Below are positions 19,701 to 26,950 of a DNA stretch of 64,000 nucleotides, one piece after another (position 1 is the first letter of the stretch; the number at the start of each line of letters is the position of its first letter). Below the pieces are notes generated by a model. It made no database searches. It was not told the DNA's origin and saw only the letters and a program-made list of their open reading frames with translations. Origin of the DNA: Microbacteriaceae bacterium PS02070. Its GTDB lineage: Bacteria; Actinomycetota; Actinomycetes; Actinomycetales; Microbacteriaceae. Location of the stretch: positions 124,001 through 188,000 of the forward strand of contig JASCPE010000003.1 of NCBI GenBank assembly GCA_029959865.1. Direction: 5' to 3'. The position numbers and the translations under genes are program-made.

Positions 19701-20347
19701 TGGTCAGCGACGGAGAACTCTCGAATGCCGTCGACCTCGTCGCCGAAGAACTCGACACGGTAGGGGTGGTCCGCGTCGGCCGGGAAGACGTCGAGGATGC
19801 CACCACGGACGGCGAACTCGCCGCGGCGGGAGACCAGATCGACGCGGTGGTAGGCAAGCTCCACGAGACGGCTGCTGACCTCCGCCAGATCATTCCCTCG
19901 TCCGCCCACACGGAGGTCGACGGGAGCAATCCGGTCCAGACCCCCTGAGAGCGGTTGCAGCGCGGCGCGCACAGATGCCGTCACGATGACAGGACCGCTC
20001 GCATCCCCCAGGTGGCGCAGCACGGACAGTCGCCGCCCGACTGTCTCGGGACTGGGGCTCAGCCGCTCGTGCGGGAGAGTCTCCCACGCGGGGAAGTGCA
20101 AGACGCGAGCGTGCGGCGCGTAGGCGCTCAACGCCTCACCGATGGTCTCGGCGCGGCGACCGGTCGGCGCAACCACCAGGAGCACGCGCGCGTAGTCCCG
20201 GGCGATGCGGCGCTCCAGCATCCCCGCCAGCACCGGGGCATGCAGGCCCTCAACGGCGGAGAGATCGAGGTCGCCACCCACGCCTGCGAGGGCGTCACGA
20301 ACATGTTCGGAGCGCTCGAGGGCGCGCACGATCCCGGGAAGAGTCAC
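16766..20347 (-). CDS. mfd: transcription-repair coupling factor
   Basis: DNA translocase of 1193 aa that removes stalled RNA polymerase and recruits UvrA. UvrB-homology region at the N-terminus, RNA-polymerase interaction (CarD-like) domain around PGDFVVHTTHGIGRFVEL, Walker A LSGDVGFGKTEVAIRAAF, DEEQ box LLIIDEEQRFGVEHKD, motif III SATPIPRTLEMA, motif VI HQLRGRVGRGRERAY, and a C-terminal TRCF domain. The GTG start has a TAGACT box 6 nt upstream (20359-20354), suggesting a leaderless transcript. Confidence 0.97.
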   Translation of the reverse strand: MTLPGIVRALERSEHVRDALAGVGGDLDLSAVEGLHAPVLAGMLERRIARDYARVLLVVAPTGRRAETIGEALSAYAPHARVLHFPAWETLPHERLSPSPETVGRRLSVLRHLGDASGPVIVTASVRAALQPLSGGLDRIAPVDLRVGGRGNDLAEVSSRLVELAYHRVDLVSRRGEFAVRGGILDVFPADADHPYRVEFFGDEVDGIREFSVADQRSLPGEHSAILLGPARELLLTADVRDRARGLGDQLPGLRGMLEKMGEGIAVDGMESLLPAVAAEVVSLVDYLPEGSAVALVDPERAVGRAITLSTTNREFLDAAWSAATAGATTPIDLDAGDFLSLSRLREITHERGGVWWRVSGFDSGAADAAAEGLVDDDDSALRITGVAVPSFQGNVDGALSYVGERTRAGAAVVLVASGSGLIERASEVLAERGIPARVVETLDELPESGVVLATTAMIERGFDTTDAGLVVLTESEFYGRTLGTDSRIVKKLASRRRNVVDPLQLKPGDFVVHTTHGIGRFVELIQREVSTGGRHAVKTQREYLVLEYAPSKRGYPGDKLFVPTDQLDLLSRYVGGEAPTLSKMGGSDWAAAKGRARKAVRDIAVELVKLYSARMAAKGHAFGPDTPWQRELEEAFPFAETPDQLQTIDEIKADMERPIPMDRLLSGDVGFGKTEVAIRAAFKAIQDGKQVAMLVPTTLLVKQHLETVSERFAGFPVNVRALSRFQTDKEARETVAGLADGSIDMVIGTHRILTEKVQFKDLGLLIIDEEQRFGVEHKDQLKKIKTGVDILAMSATPIPRTLEMAVTGIREMSTLQMPPEDRHPILTFVGPRSDKQIAAAIRRELLREGQVFFVHNRVQSIQRVAAQLAELVPEARVAVAHGQMGEHQLENVVDDFWERRADVLVSTTIVETGLDISNANTIIIDRADKYGLSQLHQLRGRVGRGRERAYAYFLYDELKPLSETAADRLETIAVNNDLGSGMQVALKDLELRGAGNLLGAEQAGHIAGVGFDLYLRMIGEAVATFRGEDTDGPTELRLELPVDARIPEEYIDSERLRLEAYQKLSGAAAVTAPDDSITSVHDELVDRYGEPPSEVDGLFQVARLRRRAAQAGLTDVVAMGSNLRIAPAHLPDSMRVRLQRLYPKAKLLQSGEAVVVPMPSAGGEKVADADLIAWVSTLIDQLWPQPTNPPAG

Positions 20348-20353
20348 CGAACG

Positions 20354-20359
20354 AGTCTA
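20354..20359 (-). promoter_or_regulatory. -10 box of mfd
   Basis: TAGACT on the minus strand, exactly 6 nt before the mfd GTG. The divergent DUF4190-type gene has its own box 23 bp away. Confidence 0.5.
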
Positions 20360-20382
20360 CGTGCGCCCACCGACCCCGGCTT

Positions 20383-20388
20383 TAGCAT
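20383..20388 (+). promoter_or_regulatory. -10 box of the DUF4190-like gene
   Basis: TAGCAT, 6 nt before the ATG at 20395; a leaderless mRNA is likely, although GGAGGG also lies in the gap. Confidence 0.45.
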
Positions 20389-20394
20389 GGAGGG

Positions 20395-20937
20395 ATGAGC
20401 GACCCGTCCGCGCGAAGCGGCTCCCCCGCACCGGCGCCGAACGCCGCACCTGGTCCCTCAGGGGCGGCGCACCCGACTCCGCCGTCGGGGAGTGCGCTCA
20501 CAGCACCACCCGGCGCCTGGGTGGCGTACCAGCCGATGGGTTCGGTGAGCGCGCTCGCGCCGACGCCACCACGCACCCAGGGCTCGCGCCTCGGAGTCCT
20601 CGCCTTCGTCCTCGCCGCCGTTGCGGCGCTGCTGACCTCCGCAGTCGCCGGCGTTCTCGCCTTCCAGATCGGGTCCGGCGCAGACCTCGATCTCCTGACC
20701 GAGAGCAACCTCCGCGGCCTCACCCCGGTGCGCGACCTCGTCGTCTGGGCCGAGGTGGCGTTCTGGCTCGGCACGCTTCTCGGCATCGCGGGAATCATCC
20801 TCGCGATCATCGCGATCGTGCGACGATCCGGCCGCGGCTGGGGAACCGGCGCGCTCGTGCTCGGTATTGCGGGACCAGTGATCTTCGGCGGGATCTGCAC
20901 CCTGCTCTTCATGTTCGGCGCGAGCACTCAGACCTGA
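20395..20937 (+). CDS. DUF4190-like two-segment membrane protein
   Basis: Protein of 180 aa with a Pro/Ala/Ser-rich disordered N-terminus (about residues 1-60), a TM helix LGVLAFVLAAVAALLTSAVAGVLAF written here in part as LGVLAFVLAAVAALL, a polar loop, and a second membrane region (EVAFWLGTLLGIAGIILAII and LVLGIAGPVIFGGI). The LGIAGIILAIIAIVRR segment recalls DUF4190 domains. No function is known. It is divergent from mfd and convergent with pth, with 2 bp between stops. Confidence 0.75.
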   Translation: MSDPSARSGSPAPAPNAAPGPSGAAHPTPPSGSALTAPPGAWVAYQPMGSVSALAPTPPRTQGSRLGVLAFVLAAVAALLTSAVAGVLAFQIGSGADLDLLTESNLRGLTPVRDLVVWAEVAFWLGTLLGIAGIILAIIAIVRRSGRGWGTGALVLGIAGPVIFGGICTLLFMFGASTQT

Positions 20938-20939
20938 GC

Positions 20940-21524
20940 TCACTCCTTCGGCGCATGAAAGCGCTGTTGCGCCGCGGTGAGCCCGTCGGTGATGATCGCC
21001 TCCACCGCGTCGGCCGCGTCGGAGACGGCCAGCGGGAGGTTCGCCCGCTCGTCGCCTGCGAACGGAGCGAGGACCCAGTCTGCTGCGTCCTGCCTGCCGG
21101 GCGGCCGTCCGATGCCGACGCGGACGCGGGGGAAATCGGGAGTTCCGAGCGCGCGGGCAACGTCGCGGACGCCGTTGTGTCCGCCATGGCCCCCGCCGGT
21201 CTTGAGCTTGAGGGTGTCGAACGGGATATCCAGTTCGTCGTGGACCACGATGATCCGCTCTGGCGGCACTCGGTAGAACGCGCTGAGCGCCGCCACCGAA
21301 GCGCCCGAGACGTTCATGAAGCTGTTCGGGCTGGCCAGGATCAGCTTGGCTGCGCCGGGACGAAGCCACGTCTCAGCGACCCGGGCACCGGCCTTGTGGG
21401 TGCGCAGACTCTCCGAGCGACGGGAGGCCAACTCGGCAATCACCATCTGTCCGACGTTGTGACGGGTCGCCTCATACCGGGGTCCCGGGTTACCGAGTCC
21501 GACCACGAGCCATGTCTCGGCCAT
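20940..21524 (-). CDS. pth: peptidyl-tRNA hydrolase
   Basis: Recycles peptidyl-tRNAs released by stalled ribosomes; 194 aa. The signature [21 protein letters not shown] holds the catalytic His; [10 protein letters not shown] and [20 protein letters not shown] are also family motifs (catalytic Asp and basic loop), with [17 protein letters not shown] after them. The ATG at 21524 follows GGGAGG; an in-frame ATG-like start further up (21557) has no ribosome site. It lies just past the rplY terminator-like hairpin. Confidence 0.95.
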   Translation of the reverse strand: MAETWLVVGLGNPGPRYEATRHNVGQMVIAELASRRSESLRTHKAGARVAETWLRPGAAKLILASPNSFMNVSGASVAALSAFYRVPPERIIVVHDELDIPFDTLKLKTGGGHGGHNGVRDVARALGTPDFPRVRVGIGRPPGRQDAADWVLAPFAGDERANLPLAVSDAADAVEAIITDGLTAAQQRFHAPKE

Positions 21525-21542
21525 GCCTGTCCTCCCGAACGC

Positions 21543-21580
21543 GATGATGCCCGCCACGCGAGAGCGGGGCGGGCATCATC
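21543..21580 (-). terminator. 13-bp perfect hairpin between rplY and pth
   Basis: GATGATGCCCGCC (21543-21555) and GGCGGGCATCATC (21568-21580) are perfect inverted repeats around a 12-nt loop, starting 14 bp past the rplY stop. There is no U tract, and the pth ribosome site follows, so it may act as an attenuator between the two genes or as an mRNA-stabilising hairpin. Confidence 0.7.
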
Positions 21581-21593
21581 GACGTGGATGTTC

Positions 21594-22256
21594 TTACTCG
21601 TCGCCCTTGTCGGCAGCCTCGTCGCCGGACTCTTCGTCAGCGTTCTCCTCAGCCTGCTCTTCGGCCAGCTCTTCGTCGGCCGCTTCGATCTCCTCGACGG
21701 CGGCCAGGGTCGCAGCCGGCACGGCGACACCGATGATGAGCCACTCCGGGTCGGTGATCAGCGTTGCGCCACGGGGCAGCGTGAGGTCGCCGGCAGTGAT
21801 GCGAGCGCCCTCCTCGAGGCCCTCGACGTCCACCTCGATGTTCTCCGGGATGTGAGTCGCTTCCACCTCGAGCGAGACGCTGGAGTTGTCCAGGTTCGCG
21901 ATGGTGCCCGGCTGCGGCTCGCCCACGACCGTGATCGGGATATCGACCTGGATCTTCTCGCCGCGCTTGACGACGAGGAGGTCGATGTGCTCGATGATCT
22001 GGCGCACCGGGTCACGCTGGATGTCCTTCACAAGCGTGAGGTGCTTCTCTCCCTCGAGGGTGAGTTCGAGCAGCGCGTTGGCGCGGCGCACGAGCAGGCC
22101 CACCTGGTGGCCGGGCAGGGCCACGTGTAGCGGGTCGGTGCCATGGCCGTAGATGACGGCGGGGATCTGGCCGGCGGCGCGGAGGCGACGGGCAAAGCCC
22201 TTGCCGAAGTTCTCGCGCCGTTCGGCGACGACGTGAGAGTCGGTGTCGGTCGACAT
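21594..22256 (-). CDS. rplY: 50S ribosomal protein L25 (Ctc/TL5 form)
   Basis: 5S rRNA-binding ribosomal protein of 220 aa in the long CTC form. The N-terminal L25 domain (RRENFGKGFARRLRAAGQIP and IYGHGTDPLHVALPGHQVG) is followed by the TL5 beta domain (VDIPITVVGEPQPGTIANLD), then an acidic tail of about 35 Glu/Asp/Ala residues. Start ATG preceded by AAGGAG. rplY-pth-mfd is the common actinobacterial order. Confidence 0.95.
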   Translation of the reverse strand: MSTDTDSHVVAERRENFGKGFARRLRAAGQIPAVIYGHGTDPLHVALPGHQVGLLVRRANALLELTLEGEKHLTLVKDIQRDPVRQIIEHIDLLVVKRGEKIQVDIPITVVGEPQPGTIANLDNSSVSLEVEATHIPENIEVDVEGLEEGARITAGDLTLPRGATLITDPEWLIIGVAVPAATLAAVEEIEAADEELAEEQAEENADEESGDEAADKGDE

Positions 22257-22405
22257 GTTGGATTCTCCTTGCGGGCTTTCGCCCTGATGTGGTCTGAAGT
22301 TCGACTCGAACGCGCAGGCGTGAGGAAACCGGAGTATCCAGACACTGCGTCGATCACGGATCACTCGGTCTGCATCGCGGCTGACCGGCGTCCCTCGCCG
22401 AAGGT
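22257..22405 (-). promoter_or_regulatory. long 5' leader of rplY
   Basis: A minus-strand TAGACT box (22418-22413) predicts an mRNA start near 22405, leaving a leader of about 150 nt. Directly before the AAGGAG is a tight GGGC-GAAA-GCCC hairpin with a GNRA tetraloop (22284-22273). The length and the hairpin beside the ribosome site would suit autoregulation by L25, which is inferred only. Confidence 0.4.
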
Positions 22406-22472
22406 GCTCCCGAGTCTACCAGCCGGGCCGATACGATGAGAACGTCCCTCACTCCCGTCGGAAGGCACTGCA

Positions 22473-22592
22473 ATGGAATACGGCTGGTTCACACACGCAC
22501 TGTTGTGGTTCATCGGAGCGCTGACGCTGTGCACGACGATCGGCGCGGTCGGCGCGATGTTCTCGCTCGGACGCGACTACTCGAAGGACTGA
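22473..22592 (+). CDS. 39-aa single-pass membrane peptide
   Basis: Small gene starting at ATG 22473 with GGAAGG 6 nt upstream and a TACGAT box at 22432-22437, giving a leader of about 30 nt. The product begins MEYGWFTHALLWFIGALTL, is hydrophobic to about residue 30, and ends LGRDYSKD. One TM helix is predicted by eye. It resembles no family I can name. Divergent from rplY and upstream of gnd. Confidence 0.6.
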   Translation: MEYGWFTHALLWFIGALTLCTTIGAVGAMFSLGRDYSKD

Positions 22593-22616
22593 GCGGCTTT
22601 TTCCTTCAGCAGAGGT

Positions 22617-22628
22617 GCGCACGTGCGC
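22617..22628. promoter_or_regulatory. perfect 12-bp palindrome upstream of gnd
   Basis: GCGCACGTGCGC, self-complementary, about 50 bp before the gnd start in an 87-bp gap. It could be an operator or part of a terminator of the small gene; neither is proven. Confidence 0.3.
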
Positions 22629-22679
22629 GCCACCACTGTGACCTGTCCTCCTCCCCTGCTTCCCGTTTGGAGTGCCTGA

Positions 22680-24128
22680 ATGCCTGAACCCACCGCGAAC
22701 ATCGGCGTCGTCGGACTGGCGGTGATGGGCTCGAACCTGGCGCGTAACCTCGCCAGCCGCGAGGGCAACACCGTCGCCGTCTACAACCGCTCACCCGAGA
22801 AGACCGAAGAACTCGTCACCGCGCACCCCGAGGCGGGTTTCGTCCCGGGGTTCTCGTACGAGGAGTTCGCCGCGAGTCTCCAGGTTCCGCGCACCGCCAT
22901 CATCATGGTGAAGGCGGGCGGTCCCACCGACGCCGTGATCGCGGAGCTCATGCGCGTCTTCGAACCCGGCGACATCATCGTCGACGGGGGCAATTCCCTG
23001 TTCACCGACACCATCCGGCGTGAGAAGGAGGTCCGCGAGGCGGGCTACAACTTCGTCGGCATGGGCGTTTCCGGCGGCGAGGAAGGCGCCCTGCACGGCC
23101 CCTCTCTCATGCCGGGCGGCCCCGACGCCTCGTGGACGACGCTCGGCCCGATCCTGACGTCGATCGCCGCGGTCGCGGAGGGTGAGCCGTGTGTCACCCA
23201 CATCGGCCACGACGGCGCCGGCCACTTCGTCAAGATGGTCCACAACGGCATCGAATACGCCGACATGCAGCTGATCGCGGAGGCCTACGACCTCATCCGC
23301 CGCGGCACGGGTAAGTCCCCGGCAGAGATCGCGGACGTGTTCAGCGAGTGGAACACCGGCGAGCTGGAGTCCTATCTCATCGAGATCACCGCAGAAGTGC
23401 TGCGTCAGGTCGACGCCGAGACCGGCCAGCCCCTCGTCGACGTCATCGTCGATCAGGCCGGGGCCAAGGGCACCGGAGCGTGGACCGTGCAGACGGCGCT
23501 CGCGCTCGGAGTGCCCGTCTCCGGCATCGCCGAGGCCACGTTCGCCCGTTCGTTGTCCTCCCATCCGGAACAGCGCGAGGTCTCCCGCGCGTTGCCGGGA
23601 CCGAGCGGCACGCTGGAGGTCGTGGACACGGACGCGTTCATTGAGAAGGTCCGTCTCGCCCTCTACGCCTCGAAGATCGTCGCTTACTCGCAGGGCTTTG
23701 ACGAGATCCGCGCGGGTGCGGCCGAGTACGACTGGAGCATCGATCTCGGCGCGGTCGCAAAGATCTGGCGCGCGGGCTGCATCATCCGTGCGCAGTTCCT
23801 CAACCGCATCGCAGACGCCTACGCCGCCGCGCCCGATCTGCCCGTACTGCTGACCGCGCCGTACTTCGTAGAGGCACTCGAACGCGCACAGTCCGCGTGG
23901 CGCGATGTGGTCTCCACGTCGGCCCAGTCCGGCATTCCTGCCCCGGCCTTCGCGTCGTCACTCGCGTACTACGACGGCCTGCGCGCCGACCGCCTCCCCG
24001 CTGCTCTCATCCAGGGACAGCGCGACTTCTTCGGAGCGCACACGTACAAGCGCATCGACAAGCCGGGCACCTTCCACACGCTGTGGTCGGGCGACCGAAG
24101 CGAGATCGAGGCCGAGGACACGCACTGA
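22680..24128 (+). CDS. gnd: 6-phosphogluconate dehydrogenase, decarboxylating
   Basis: Oxidative pentose phosphate enzyme (6-phosphogluconate to ribulose 5-phosphate plus CO2, making NADPH); 482 aa, the long bacterial form. Rossmann motif IGVVGLAVMGSNLARNLA (the usual GxxxMG loop), NR in VYNRSPEKT as for NADP, catalytic block GHFVKMVHNGIEYADMQ with Lys and His-Asn, and C-terminal HTYKRIDKPGTFHTLW for the subunit tail. GGAG precedes the ATG by 9 nt. Stop overlaps the next gene. Confidence 0.96.
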   Translation: MPEPTANIGVVGLAVMGSNLARNLASREGNTVAVYNRSPEKTEELVTAHPEAGFVPGFSYEEFAASLQVPRTAIIMVKAGGPTDAVIAELMRVFEPGDIIVDGGNSLFTDTIRREKEVREAGYNFVGMGVSGGEEGALHGPSLMPGGPDASWTTLGPILTSIAAVAEGEPCVTHIGHDGAGHFVKMVHNGIEYADMQLIAEAYDLIRRGTGKSPAEIADVFSEWNTGELESYLIEITAEVLRQVDAETGQPLVDVIVDQAGAKGTGAWTVQTALALGVPVSGIAEATFARSLSSHPEQREVSRALPGPSGTLEVVDTDAFIEKVRLALYASKIVAYSQGFDEIRAGAAEYDWSIDLGAVAKIWRAGCIIRAQFLNRIADAYAAAPDLPVLLTAPYFVEALERAQSAWRDVVSTSAQSGIPAPAFASSLAYYDGLRADRLPAALIQGQRDFFGAHTYKRIDKPGTFHTLWSGDRSEIEAEDTH

Positions 24129-24571
24129 GTCGACTGGTCCGCACCGTCGCGCTTGGCGCGATAACCCTCGCATACGCGTGGGGAGTGTGGTTCGTGACGC
24201 TGCGACCATCGGTGCCGACGGGCGGCGGCCTCGTGCAGAAGGTGCTGGACTGGCTCGCGGCCTGGCCGCCGACGGCCGGTATCGGATTCCCCACGTGGGA
24301 GTTTGCCGCCAACGTCGTCCTGTTCACTCCCCTCGGCGCCCTCGTCATCCTGTGGCTCGGTCCGAGGCACATGTCGACAGCACTGGCCCTTGGGTTTGCG
24401 GTCAGCATCGCGATCGAGGTCATTCAGGGAACCTGGCTGGCTGGCCGAGTGAGCGACCCGCGCGACATCGTCTCCAACTCCACCGGTGCCGTTCTGGGTG
24501 CACTGGCGGTCACGGCGATTCGATGGCGCACTCGTCGGCAAGTCACAGCGGACACATATCCGAGTCCATAG
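24125..24571 (+). CDS. VanZ family membrane protein
   Basis: Protein of about 148 aa with four hydrophobic segments and VanZ features: TLRPSVP after TM1, FAANVVLFTPLGALVILW (the NxxxFxPLG motif), and FAVSIAIEVIQGTWLAGRVSD with the IExxQ...R..D block typical of the family. VanZ-like proteins are linked to glycopeptide or envelope stress, mechanism unclear. The start is uncertain: CTG 24125 forms a CTGA overlap with the gnd stop and has GAGG upstream; GTG 24083 is the alternative. Confidence 0.75.
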   Translation: MSRLVRTVALGAITLAYAWGVWFVTLRPSVPTGGGLVQKVLDWLAAWPPTAGIGFPTWEFAANVVLFTPLGALVILWLGPRHMSTALALGFAVSIAIEVIQGTWLAGRVSDPRDIVSNSTGAVLGALAVTAIRWRTRRQVTADTYPSP

Positions 24572-24595
24572 GAATCGCATAGACAACGGCGCACA

Positions 24596-25333
24596 ATGGA
24601 CGTCATGACGACCACCGCACCCGCCTTAACCCGCGCTGATGGCTCCCCTCTCCGCGTCCTCGTCGTGGACGATGAGCAGATGCTGACGGACCTCCTCTCC
24701 ATGGCTCTGCGCATGGAGGGCTGGGACATCAAGGCGGCGAGCTCCGGGCAGGAAGCCCTGTCGGCGGCTCGCGAGTTCCAACCCGACGCTCTGGTGCTCG
24801 ACATCATGATGCCCGATCTCGACGGCATGGCTGTCCTGCAACGTCTGCGCCAGGCAGGCGACGATGTTCCGGTGCTGTTCCTCACGGCCAAGGACGCGGT
24901 GTCGAGCCGCGTCGCGGGCCTCACCGCCGGGGGCGACGACTACGTCACGAAGCCCTTCAGCCTCGAAGAGGTCGTCGCTCGCCTGCGCGGCCTCATGCGT
25001 CGTGCCGGCTCCGCGACCTCCGGGGTCGAGGACCCCATCCTTCGCGTCGGCGACCTGTCGCTCAACGAGGATTCACACGAGGTCGAACGCGACGGTGAGC
25101 CCATCGAACTGACTGCCACGGAGTTCGAGTTGTTGCGCTACCTCATGCGCAACCCGCGCCGGGTGCTGTCGAAGGCGCAGATTCTCGACCGGGTCTGGAA
25201 CTACGACTTCAACGGGCGATCGTCCGTCGTCGAGCTGTACATCTCCTACTTGCGCAAGAAGATCGATGCCGGGCGCGAACCACTCCTGCACACCGTGCGC
25301 GGTGTCGGGTACATGATCAAAGCCCCGCAGTGA
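24596..25333 (+). CDS. OmpR/PhoB-family response regulator
   Basis: Protein of 245 aa. Receiver domain with VLVVDDEQML, phospho-acceptor Asp in DALVLDIMMPDLDG (about residue 64), Thr in VLFLTAKD and Lys in VTKPFSLEE. C-terminal winged-helix domain with LTATEFELLRYLMRNPRRVL and a DNA-recognition region RSSVVELYISYLRKK. Codon 11 is TTA (24626-24628), rare in this GC-rich genome. ATG 24605 is an alternative start. Overlaps the kinase start by 4 bp (GTGA). Confidence 0.93.
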   Translation: MDVMTTTAPALTRADGSPLRVLVVDDEQMLTDLLSMALRMEGWDIKAASSGQEALSAAREFQPDALVLDIMMPDLDGMAVLQRLRQAGDDVPVLFLTAKDAVSSRVAGLTAGGDDYVTKPFSLEEVVARLRGLMRRAGSATSGVEDPILRVGDLSLNEDSHEVERDGEPIELTATEFELLRYLMRNPRRVLSKAQILDRVWNYDFNGRSSVVELYISYLRKKIDAGREPLLHTVRGVGYMIKAPQ

Positions 25334-26910
25334 CCGTCCCCACCGCGCCGGCGCGGCACCGGCGGCTCCTCAGCCTCCAGGCGACGCTGATGATTACCGT
25401 CATCGGAATCGTCGGGATGATTCTGGTGGGCAGCGCCGTCGCGATCAGCGCGAGCGTCGGTCGCGTCACCACCGACTCCCTCGATAGCCAACTGCGCGCA
25501 TCGACGCAGTACATCAGGCTCACCGAACCGGGACTGCCACCGACCGTCCGCACCGCCGACGAGGCGCTGCACAACAGTCAGCAGGGCCGCGGATACCTCC
25601 TCGTCGTCGACGTCGCGTCGGGCACGACCACCGGCGCCATCATCACGGACGAGAGCGAAGTCGAGACCCTCACCACCAGCCAGATCCAGCAGCTTCGTGA
25701 CGGCATCGTGCCTGGGGAGTACTCGACCGTCACCGTCGACGGCGTCGGCGCCTTTCGGGTCGCCGGGTTCACTTCCGGCTACCCCGGAGTCAGCGGCATC
25801 GTCGGGCTGACCATGGAGGAGCAGCAGTCGACCATCTCGAAGATCCTGTGGACGATCCTCCTCGTTACGATCGTCGGCCTGGGGCTGCTGGGCGCAGCGA
25901 TCGCAGTGGTCATCCGTCAGGCGCTCAAGCCTCTGCGCGCGATCGCCGAGACCGCGACGCGCGTTGCCGGGATGCCGCTCGCCGAGGGCTCCGTGACGAT
26001 CCGCGAGCGCGTGCCTGCTGAGGAGGCGGACGAACGCACCGAGGTGGGGCGTGTCGGCGCCGCGCTCAACACGCTCCTGGATCACGTCGACGCATCGTTG
26101 GACGCGCGCCACCGCAACGAGGAACGCATGCGCGCGTTCGTGGCCGATGCCAGCCACGAGTTGCGTACGCCGCTCGCGTCCATTCGCGGCTATTCCGAGC
26201 TGTCGCTGCGCGCACTCGCGACGCAAACTCCCGAGATCGCGATCGACGGCACCACCTCGGCGCTGGAGAGGATTCAGGCGCAGTCGTTGCGGATGACGAG
26301 GCTTGTCGAGGACCTGCTCCTTCTCGCGCGGTTGGACGAGGGACAGGACCTCGTCTTCGGCGCCGTCGATATCACCCGACTCGCGGCCGAGGCCGTCGCA
26401 GATGCGCACGCCGCGGGGCCCGATCATCACTGGAGCATCGACGTGGGCGATGAGCCAGTCATCGTGGCGGGAGATGCGTCGCGCCTGCACCAGGTGGTGG
26501 GGAATCTCCTTGCGAACGCACGTATTCACACTCCGGCGGGCACACATGTGGAACTGACCCTGCGCCAGGAGGGCGGCGATGCCGTGCTTGAGGTCAGTGA
26601 TGACGGACCTGGCATCGCGCCCGACGCCGTCGCGACGATCTTCGAGCGGTTCGCGCGGGCCGACAGCTCGCGCGCCCGCAAGACCGGTGGGACGGGTCTC
26701 GGCCTCTCCATCGCGCAGGCCATCACACACGCTCACGGTGGCACGATTGCGGTGGCGAGTTCTTCCGACGGCACGCGCTTCACCGTGCGTCTCCCCGCTC
26801 GCCCCGCCACTCCCTCGACGGCGTCTCCATCCGCTTCCGCCAGCACAGGCGGCCCCGGCACCCACAGCGCCGACTCCCCCAGCGCCGCCTCCCACAGCGC
26901 CGGAGCCTGA
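25330..26910 (+). CDS. two-component sensor histidine kinase
   Basis: Membrane kinase of 526 aa. TM1 about residues 20-45 (ATLMITVIGIVGMILVGSAV), an extracellular sensor region, TM2 about 175-195 (ILLVTIVGLGLLGAAIAVVI), HAMP, H-box FVADASHELRTPLASIRGYSEL, N-box NLLANARIHTPAG, G boxes DDGPGIAP and GGTGLGLSIAQAI. The C-terminal 40 residues are a Ser/Pro/Ala low-complexity tail. Partner of the upstream regulator, which it overlaps by 4 bp. The signal sensed is unknown. Confidence 0.93.
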   Translation: MTVPTAPARHRRLLSLQATLMITVIGIVGMILVGSAVAISASVGRVTTDSLDSQLRASTQYIRLTEPGLPPTVRTADEALHNSQQGRGYLLVVDVASGTTTGAIITDESEVETLTTSQIQQLRDGIVPGEYSTVTVDGVGAFRVAGFTSGYPGVSGIVGLTMEEQQSTISKILWTILLVTIVGLGLLGAAIAVVIRQALKPLRAIAETATRVAGMPLAEGSVTIRERVPAEEADERTEVGRVGAALNTLLDHVDASLDARHRNEERMRAFVADASHELRTPLASIRGYSELSLRALATQTPEIAIDGTTSALERIQAQSLRMTRLVEDLLLLARLDEGQDLVFGAVDITRLAAEAVADAHAAGPDHHWSIDVGDEPVIVAGDASRLHQVVGNLLANARIHTPAGTHVELTLRQEGGDAVLEVSDDGPGIAPDAVATIFERFARADSSRARKTGGTGLGLSIAQAITHAHGGTIAVASSSDGTRFTVRLPARPATPSTASPSASASTGGPGTHSADSPSAASHSAGA

Positions 26911-26950
26911 CCCGGCGCCCCGGGCACGCTGTGGCCCGTACCTCCGGATC

